From: Paucibacter aquatile
GTDB lineage: Bacteria; Pseudomonadota; Gammaproteobacteria; Burkholderiales; Burkholderiaceae_C
Reading direction: 5' to 3'
Assembly (NCBI RefSeq): GCF_002885975.1
Contig: NZ_POSP01000003.1
Span: 3,658,001 to 3,722,000 of the forward strand
Length of the DNA: 64,000 nucleotides
The notes under the pieces are model-generated. The model worked only from the letters and a program-made list of their open reading frames with translations, did not search any database and was not told the DNA's origin. Every line of letters begins with the position of its first letter. The first letter of the stretch is position 1. Below, in pieces: positions 58,741 to 64,000 of the stretch. Made by a program: the position numbers and the translations under genes.

Positions 58741-59766
58741 ATGCCCCAGCCCATGTCTGTTTTCTCCGCCGCCCCCGTGGCCATCGTCGGCGCCGGCCTG
58801 GCCGGCCTGTCCTGCGCCCAGGCTTTGCAAGCGGCTGGCGTGCCGGTGCAGCTGTTCGAGAAGAGCCGCGGCCCGGCCGGCCGCATGAGCACACGCCGCG
58901 GCGAGGGCTGGCAATGCGACCACGGCGCCCAGTACTTCACCGCCCGCGACCCCGAGTTCCGCGCCGAGCTGGCGCGCTGGCAGGCGGCCGGAGTGGCCGC
59001 GCCCTGGCAGCCGCGCCTGCGTGTCTTCGGGCCACAGCCCGAGGCGCGCGGCGCCGGTGAGACCGAGCGCTTTGTCGGCCTGCCCCAGATGACGGCGCCG
59101 GCGCGCTGGCTGGCCCAGTCGCTGCCGGTGCAGCTGCAGGCCACGGTGCAAGGCCTGCAGCGCCGTGCCGATGGGGCCTGGCAGCTGCAGCTGGCTGAAG
59201 CCGAGCATCAGGCGCTGGCGACCCAAGCGTTTGCCGCGGTGCTGCTGGCTGTGCCCGCGCCGCAGGCCGTGCCCCTGCTGGCGGGCCACAGCGAGACCCT
59301 ACGTGCCCGCGCTGCCGCCGCCCGCATGCGCGGCAGCTGGGCGCTGATGCTGCACTACGAGCAGGCCCTGGGCCTGGATTTCGATGCCGCCTTCGTCAAC
59401 CAGGGCCCGCTGCGCTGGGTCGCACGGGACAGCAGCAAGCCCGGGCGCGCCCTGGCCGGCGTGGCTGAGACCTGGCTGCTGCACGCCGAGGCCGAGTGGA
59501 GCGAGGCGAATCTGGAGCTGACGCCCGAGCAGGCCAGCGAGCCTTTGCTGGCTGCTTTTGCCGCGCTGGGCGGCCGTGCGCCCGATCAGCTGGCCGTGCA
59601 CCGCTGGCGCTATGCCGACAGCGCGCCGCCGCTGGACCTGGGCTGCGACTGGGATGCCACCGCCGGCCTTGGCCTGTGTGGCGACTGGCTGATGGGCGGC
59701 AAGGTCGAAGGCGCCTGGCGTAGCGGCCGGGCCCTGGCGCAGGCCTTTTTGCAATCGCGCGGCTGA
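58741..59766 (+). CDS. FAD-dependent oxidoreductase, renalase/amine-oxidase-like
   Basis: 341 aa from the ATG at 58741; an ATG at 58753 removes four residues and is equally plausible, as neither has a clear ribosome-binding site. The dinucleotide-binding motif VAIVGAGLAGLSCAQALQ is followed by the second FAD motif GRMSTRRGEG, then DHGAQYFTARDPEF, and the C-terminal FAD motif GLGLCGDWLMGGKVEGAWRSG. This layout is typical of bacterial renalase-like flavoproteins. It is divergent from the Trp-rich/SDR pair. Confidence 0.9.
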   Translation: MPQPMSVFSAAPVAIVGAGLAGLSCAQALQAAGVPVQLFEKSRGPAGRMSTRRGEGWQCDHGAQYFTARDPEFRAELARWQAAGVAAPWQPRLRVFGPQPEARGAGETERFVGLPQMTAPARWLAQSLPVQLQATVQGLQRRADGAWQLQLAEAEHQALATQAFAAVLLAVPAPQAVPLLAGHSETLRARAAAARMRGSWALMLHYEQALGLDFDAAFVNQGPLRWVARDSSKPGRALAGVAETWLLHAEAEWSEANLELTPEQASEPLLAAFAALGGRAPDQLAVHRWRYADSAPPLDLGCDWDATAGLGLCGDWLMGGKVEGAWRSGRALAQAFLQSRG

Positions 59767-59805
59767 GCTGGCCCGCGGCGGGCTCGCGGATCAGGGCGAA
59801 CCCGG

Positions 59806-59831
59806 GTGCGGCGCCGGCGGCGGCGCCGCAC
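59806..59831. terminator. Perfect GC hairpin after the FAD oxidoreductase gene
   Basis: GTGCGGCGCC (59806-59815) pairs with GGCGCCGCAC (59822-59831) around GGCGGC. It has no U-tract. It lies between the oxidoreductase stop and the next gene's ribosome-binding site. Confidence 0.4.
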
Positions 59832-59896
59832 AATCGATTGCAAGAATCGCAGCGCGCCGCCCGGATGGCTGGGCAGGCGCACAGCAGGAGGGGCCC

Positions 59897-62800
59897 ATGT
59901 CGCAGATGTTGCCGCCTTCGGTGGAAACCGAGCGTCTGGCTGCCTTGCTCGCGCTGGAGGTGCTGGACAGCGAGCCCGAGGCCGAGTTCGATGCCCTGGT
60001 GCAGGCGGCCGCCCTGGCCTGTGATGCGCCCGTGGCCCGCCTGGCCTTGGTGGATGCGCGGCGGGCCTGGTTCAAAGCAGGGGTGGGCTGCAGCGAGGTC
60101 AAATCCCTGCCGCGTGAGCTGACCTGCTGCGACAGCGCCATCCAGGGCACGGATCTTTTTGAGGTGCCCGACGCGGCGCTCGATGCCCGGTTTTCGGCCA
60201 GCCCGCTGGTGCGCGGCCGGGCCGGTCAGCCCGGTCTGCGCTTTTATGCCGGCATGCCGCTGCGCCTGCGTGAAGGGCAGGCGGTGGGCACGCTGTGTGT
60301 GCTCGACCATGTGCCGCGCCGGCTCACGGCCAGCCAGGCCGGGGTTTTGCGCCAGCTGGCGCAGGCGGCCGCCCTGGCCTTGCAAGGCCGGCGCGCCGAG
60401 CTGGAGGCTCAGCGCATGGCGCGCGAGCTGGCGGCCCGCGAGGCCTGGCTGCGCACCCTCAGCGAATCCTCGCCCCTGGGCATCTTTGCCACCGATGCCG
60501 AGGGCGAATGCACCTACACCAACCCGCGCTGGCAGGCGATCTACGGGCTCAGCCATGCGCAAAGCCTGGGCCGCGGCTGGCCGGCCACCCTGCACCCCGA
60601 CGATGCCGGGCGGGTCCTGGCCGAATGGCAGCGCTGTGCCGCCCTGCGCAGCGAGTTCGACCAGCAGTTCCGTCTGCGTCGGCCCGACCGCAGCGAGCGC
60701 CATGTCCATTCGCGCGCCCGCCCGGTGCTGGGGCCGCAGCAGCAGGTGCTGGGCTTTGTCGGCACGGTCGAGGATGTCAGCGAACAGGTGCAGATGCAGG
60801 CCCGGCTGCGCGCCAGCGAAGAGCGCCTCTCGGTGGCGGCCGACAGCGGCCAGATCGGCATCTGGGAGTGGGACCTGGGCAGCGGCGAGATGCACTGGGA
60901 CAGCTGGATGTACCGGCTCTACGGCCTCATCCCGCCGGCACCCGGCCTGGGTGCGCGTTCGCCGGCCAGCGCCTACGAACTCTGGTCGCGCCAGGTCCAC
61001 CCGCAGGATCTGGCGGCCTCGCACCAGGCCATGCTGCAGGCCATCGACAGCGGCCAGCCCTTTCTGACCGAGTTCCGGGTGGTCTGGCCGGACGGCAGCA
61101 CGCATCACCTGCGCGCCTCGGGCCGCGTCATCCGCGACGAGCAGGGCCGGGCCTTGCGCCTGGTCGGCAGCAACTGGGATCTGACCGAGATGCGCCGCCT
61201 GGCGGCCGAGCTGGCCGAGCAGCTGGCGGCCGAACTGGCCGAGCAGCATGAGCTGCTGCGCGTGACCCTGCGCTCGATCGGCGATGCCGTCATCACCACC
61301 GATGCCCGCGGCCAGGTGCGTTGGCTCAACCCCGCGGCCGAGCGCATGAGCGGCTGGCCCGCCGTCAGCGCCGCTGGGCGGCCGCTAGAGCAGGTCTTCC
61401 ATGTCGTGCACGAGACCAGCGGCGAAACCCTGGAGAACCCGGTTGCGCGCTGCCTGGCCACGGGCCGGCCGGCGGGGCTGGCCAGCCAGGCCCTGCTGCT
61501 GACGCCCGATGGCCGGCGCCTGGGCGTGGAGGATTCGGCCGCGCCCATCCGCAACGAGCGCGGCGAGCTGCTCGGCGCCGTGCTGGTGTTCCACGATGTG
61601 ACCGAACAGCGCCGCCTGGCCGGCGAAATGAGCTTCCGCGCCAGCCACGATCCGCTGACCGGTCTGTTCAACCGCAGCGAGTTCGAGAGCCGGCTGCGGG
61701 GCTTGCTGGAGCGCATGGCGGCCGAGGGCGTGCCCGAAGATGTCACCGAGGATCAGGCCCAATCCACCCCGGCCCGCCATGCCTTGCTCTACATCGACCT
61801 GGATCAGTTCAAGGCCGTCAACGATGCCTGTGGCCACGCCGTCGGCGATGTCTTGCTGCAGCAGGTGGCCCGTCTGCTGGCCGGGGTGGTGCGCGGCCAC
61901 GACACCCTGGCGCGCCTGGGCGGCGACGAGTTCGCCCTGCTGCTGGAGCATTGCCCGCCGGCCCAGGCCGAGCGCGTGGCGCGCCAGATCTGCGAGCGCA
62001 TGGAGGCGTTTCAGTTCAGCCACGACGGCCGGCGCTTTCCGATCGGCGCCAGCATCGGCCTGCTGCCGCTCGATAGGCGCTGGCACCATCTGGAGCTGGC
62101 GCTGCAGGCCGCCGATGGCGCTTGCTACGCCGCCAAGCAGGCCGGGCGCAACCGGGTGCAGGTCTGGCAGGACAGCCCGGCCCACCGTGCCACGCGCAGC
62201 GCCGAGCAGCAGTGGCAGGCGCGCATCGCCCGGGCCCTCCGCGAGGGGCGTTTTGTCCTGCACGGCCAGCGCATCGAGGCCTTGGCGGGCCCGAACCAAC
62301 AGGCCGAGGCCGGCAAGGCCGGCGAAACCGGTGTCGGCCAGGCCTGGCGCCGCTCGCTGCGCGGCCAGCGCACCGCCCTGGCGCCGGGGGCTTTGCGGGC
62401 CGAGGTGCTGCTGCGCATGCGCGAGGAGGCGCCCACGGGCAGCGGCCAGGCCGAGGCGGCGGCGACGGCTGCTGCTGCGCCGGGCCTGGTGCTGCCTGCC
62501 GCCTTCTTGCCGGCGGCCGCCCGCTTTCAGATGGCGGCCCAGATCGACCGCTGGGTGCTGGCCGAGGTGGTGCAGTGCCTGCAGGCGCGGCTGCCGCGCC
62601 AGGTGGGGCTGCTGAGCCTCAATCTGTCCGAGCAGGCCATCGGCGACCGGGCGTTTCACCGCTGGGCCCTGGACTTGCTGCGCGCGGCCGGCCCCGAGGT
62701 CTGCGCCCAGCTCTGCTTCGAGATCAGCGAGCACACGGCCCTGGCCGGCTTGGCCGATGCGGCCCTGTTTCTGGAACAGGTGCGGGCCCTGGGCGCCAGT

Positions 62801-63106
62801 GCCGCGCTGGATGAGTTCGGCGCCGGAGCATCGAGCTTCGGCTATCTCAAGAGCCTGCCGCTCGATTACCTCAAGATCGCCGGCCAGTTCGTGCGCGATC
62901 TGGCCGAGGATCCGCTCGACGAGGCCGCGGTGCGCGCCTTTGTGGATGTGGCCCAGGTGGTGGGCCTGCGCACGGTGGCCGGCTGTGTCGACAGCGAGGC
63001 CGCCCAGGCCCGCTTGGGCCGCCTGGGGGTGGATTTCAGCCAGGGCTTTCTGCTGCATCGGCCGGTGGCCCTGGAGCAGCTCTTGCCGCCCGGCGCAGGG
63101 GGCTGA
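59897..63106 (+). CDS. GAF-PAS-PAS-PAS-GGDEF protein with degenerate EAL domain
   Basis: 1069 aa, cytoplasmic, with AGGAGG before the ATG. Order: GAF (~10-170, VLDSEPEAEFDALV; FYAGMPLRL), three PAS domains (~185-300, 310-430, 455-570), GGDEF with G675-F679 intact and I-site RGHD, then an EAL-like domain (~775-1065). In the EAL domain E-V-L and the NLS asparagine survive, but DDFG reads DEFG, the aspartate of K-x-D is lost (LKIAGQF) and the loop-end glutamate is lost (AGCVDS for AEGVET). So it is probably a diguanylate cyclase with a non-catalytic, perhaps c-di-GMP-binding, EAL domain. Confidence 0.93.
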   Translation: MSQMLPPSVETERLAALLALEVLDSEPEAEFDALVQAAALACDAPVARLALVDARRAWFKAGVGCSEVKSLPRELTCCDSAIQGTDLFEVPDAALDARFSASPLVRGRAGQPGLRFYAGMPLRLREGQAVGTLCVLDHVPRRLTASQAGVLRQLAQAAALALQGRRAELEAQRMARELAAREAWLRTLSESSPLGIFATDAEGECTYTNPRWQAIYGLSHAQSLGRGWPATLHPDDAGRVLAEWQRCAALRSEFDQQFRLRRPDRSERHVHSRARPVLGPQQQVLGFVGTVEDVSEQVQMQARLRASEERLSVAADSGQIGIWEWDLGSGEMHWDSWMYRLYGLIPPAPGLGARSPASAYELWSRQVHPQDLAASHQAMLQAIDSGQPFLTEFRVVWPDGSTHHLRASGRVIRDEQGRALRLVGSNWDLTEMRRLAAELAEQLAAELAEQHELLRVTLRSIGDAVITTDARGQVRWLNPAAERMSGWPAVSAAGRPLEQVFHVVHETSGETLENPVARCLATGRPAGLASQALLLTPDGRRLGVEDSAAPIRNERGELLGAVLVFHDVTEQRRLAGEMSFRASHDPLTGLFNRSEFESRLRGLLERMAAEGVPEDVTEDQAQSTPARHALLYIDLDQFKAVNDACGHAVGDVLLQQVARLLAGVVRGHDTLARLGGDEFALLLEHCPPAQAERVARQICERMEAFQFSHDGRRFPIGASIGLLPLDRRWHHLELALQAADGACYAAKQAGRNRVQVWQDSPAHRATRSAEQQWQARIARALREGRFVLHGQRIEALAGPNQQAEAGKAGETGVGQAWRRSLRGQRTALAPGALRAEVLLRMREEAPTGSGQAEAAATAAAAPGLVLPAAFLPAAARFQMAAQIDRWVLAEVVQCLQARLPRQVGLLSLNLSEQAIGDRAFHRWALDLLRAAGPEVCAQLCFEISEHTALAGLADAALFLEQVRALGASAALDEFGAGASSFGYLKSLPLDYLKIAGQFVRDLAEDPLDEAAVRAFVDVAQVVGLRTVAGCVDSEAAQARLGRLGVDFSQGFLLHRPVALEQLLPPGAGG
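61199..61246 (+). repeat. In-frame 24-bp tandem duplication in the PAS linker
   Basis: Two 24-bp units (61199-61222 and 61223-61246, one mismatch) each encode LAAELAEQ in the helix between the second and third PAS domains. This lengthens the signalling helix by about two turns. Confidence 0.8.
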
Positions 63107-63276
63107 GCGGGCGGCCGGTCCAGGCTGGCCGAGAACACAGTAAAATCCCAGGTCCGATCCATGACCCACCCTGCCGCAGCCGCTCCAAGCCGGTGCGGGC
63201 GGCGGCAGTGGATTGGTTCGCAGGACCCCAGGTTTTGCAGTTTTTTTCCGACTTCTTTTTCCGTACCGGAGCCATC

Positions 63277-63444
63277 ATGGGCAACAAGATCATCACCGAA
63301 GCCGCTGCACGCGCCACCCCCCGTCCCGTCGCCCCCAAGGGCGTGACCTTCACGGCTCCCCGCGGCCAAAAGATCAGCCTGGAGCGCGGCTCGCACACCC
63401 GCAGCAAGAAGAACCCGGGCAAGCGCGCCAGCAGCGGCGGCTGA
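63277..63444 (+). CDS. Small basic protein of unknown function
   Basis: 55 aa. The ATG at 63277 has CCGGAG 7 bp upstream. The sequence is GNKIITEAAARATPRPV..., then KGVTFTAPRGQKISLERG and a Lys/Arg/Ser-rich end (TRSKKNPGKRASSGG), so it is strongly basic. It might bind nucleic acid. I do not recognise the family. It is followed by its own terminator (63508-63545), so it is a separate short transcript. Confidence 0.75.
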   Translation: MGNKIITEAAARATPRPVAPKGVTFTAPRGQKISLERGSHTRSKKNPGKRASSGG

Positions 63445-63507
63445 TCCCTCCCAGCCTTCTGTGCCCGGGCCTGCGACGCAAGGACACCCGGCACAGCCTG
63501 AGCTGAT

Positions 63508-63545
63508 CACAGGCCCTTCCTCGCGGTAGGGCCTGTGCTTTTTTG
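63508..63545 (+). terminator. Rho-independent terminator of the small basic protein gene
   Basis: CACAGGCCCT (63508-63517) pairs with AGGGCCTGTG (63528-63537), followed by CTTTTTTG. Stem and U-tract are both strong. Confidence 0.92.
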
Positions 63546-63625
63546 GGGGCCGGCCGCTCGCAGCGGCCATGCGCAGCCCCATCTCGCGTCCCTTGTTCGC
63601 TCACCCTGAACCACTCCGACACGCC

Positions 63626-64000
63626 ATGCTCCGCATCACCGAACTCCGTTTGCCGCTGGACCACGCCGAGGAGGCCTTACGCCCCGCGGTTTTGCAGCGC
63701 CTGGGGCTGAAAGACGATGCGGCGCTGCTGGGGTTCGCCGTCTTCAAGCGCAGCTACGACGCGCGCAAGAAGACCGCAATCCAGCTGATCTACACGGTGG
63801 ACTGCGAGCTCAGCGACGAGGCGGCGGTGCTGCAGCAGTTCGCCGGCGACCCGCACATCAAGCCCTCACCGGACACGCAGTACAAATTCGTCGGCCATGC
63901 ACCGGTGGATTTCTTCAAGGGCGGCGAGCGCCCCCGGCCGGTGGTCATCGGCTTCGGCCCCTGCGGCATCTTTGCCGCCCTGATCCTGGCCCAGATGGGC
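63626..64000 (+). CDS. FAD/NAD(P)-dependent oxidoreductase (3' end missing)
   Basis: The first 125 codons are present and the frame runs off the window. The N-terminal ~105 residues (LRITELRLPLDHAEEAL; FKRSYDARKKTAIQLIYTVD) are the extension that precedes the Rossmann fold in a group of uncharacterised FAD-dependent dehydrogenases. PVVIGFGPCGIFAALILAQ is the dinucleotide-binding motif. No ribosome-binding site stands out before the ATG at 63626. Substrate unknown. Confidence 0.88.
   Translation, partial: MLRITELRLPLDHAEEALRPAVLQRLGLKDDAALLGFAVFKRSYDARKKTAIQLIYTVDCELSDEAAVLQQFAGDPHIKPSPDTQYKFVGHAPVDFFKGGERPRPVVIGFGPCGIFAALILAQMG

Overview
This is GC-rich, densely coding DNA of the kind found in a Burkholderiales betaproteobacterium. 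A Roseateles/Paucibacter/Pelomonas-type relative is my best guess. The guess rests on PEP-CTERM proteins, a fused indolepyruvate ferredoxin oxidoreductase, a TIGR02999-type sigma factor, many two-component and c-di-GMP proteins, and frequent 4-bp ATGA gene overlaps. No rRNA, tRNA, CRISPR array, intact insertion sequence or prophage is visible. The genes at both ends (a Ser/Thr kinase and a FAD/NAD(P) oxidoreductase) run off the window.

Layout. 1-7849: signalling cluster. A Ser/Thr kinase with a TPR-like tail converges on an operon of HTH-receiver, receiver-Hpt and ECF sigma factor. Divergent from that operon are a receiver, an HD-GYP phosphodiesterase and a PAS histidine kinase. 7917-17257: PPK2 polyphosphate kinase, AEC carrier, a pseudokinase, a PhoD phosphatase, a solute-binding protein, Rep helicase, and an SPFH protein with a ribbon-helix-helix (RHH) partner. 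17407-21258: a TetR-controlled HlyD/FtsX-type/ATPase exporter operon with a palindromic operator over its promoter. 21267-26200: a LytS/LytTR-type two-component operon, then a cytochrome b561-YceI-YceI operon. 26430-33241: a PhnZ-like HD oxygenase, a DUF2799 lipoprotein, a hybrid kinase, a DUF418 membrane protein and a CHASE4-GGDEF-EAL protein. 33269-36846: a membrane-maintenance operon (RHH-like protein, PspA, YqiJ, flotillin YqiK).

36946-45106 is a more patchwork region. It holds a FAD oxidase that starts head-to-head with an LprI-MliC fusion, a PEP-CTERM gene behind a clear sigma-54 promoter, and a pirin. A second PhoD-like phosphatase lies between two 35-bp direct repeats. Beyond it is an AT-richer segment with an orphan membrane protein. 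45130-51948: fused indolepyruvate oxidoreductase, its divergent Lrp regulator, a second PEP-CTERM protein and an EamA exporter. 52019-64000: an orphan lipoprotein of unusual composition, a GH18 chitinase-like enzyme, a solute-binding protein, a small Trp-rich/SDR/FAD cluster, a GAF-PAS-GGDEF-EAL protein with a degenerate EAL domain, a small basic protein and the final partial oxidoreductase.

Themes: (i) signalling, with c-di-GMP enzymes of all three classes, four histidine kinase/receiver sets and kinase/pseudokinase proteins; (ii) envelope maintenance, with two SPFH loci each paired with an RHH-type protein, PspA and lysozyme-inhibitor domains; (iii) phosphorus metabolism, with PPK2, two PhoD-like enzymes and a PhnZ-like oxygenase. 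All functional statements come from reading the sequence and from family knowledge; no database search was run.
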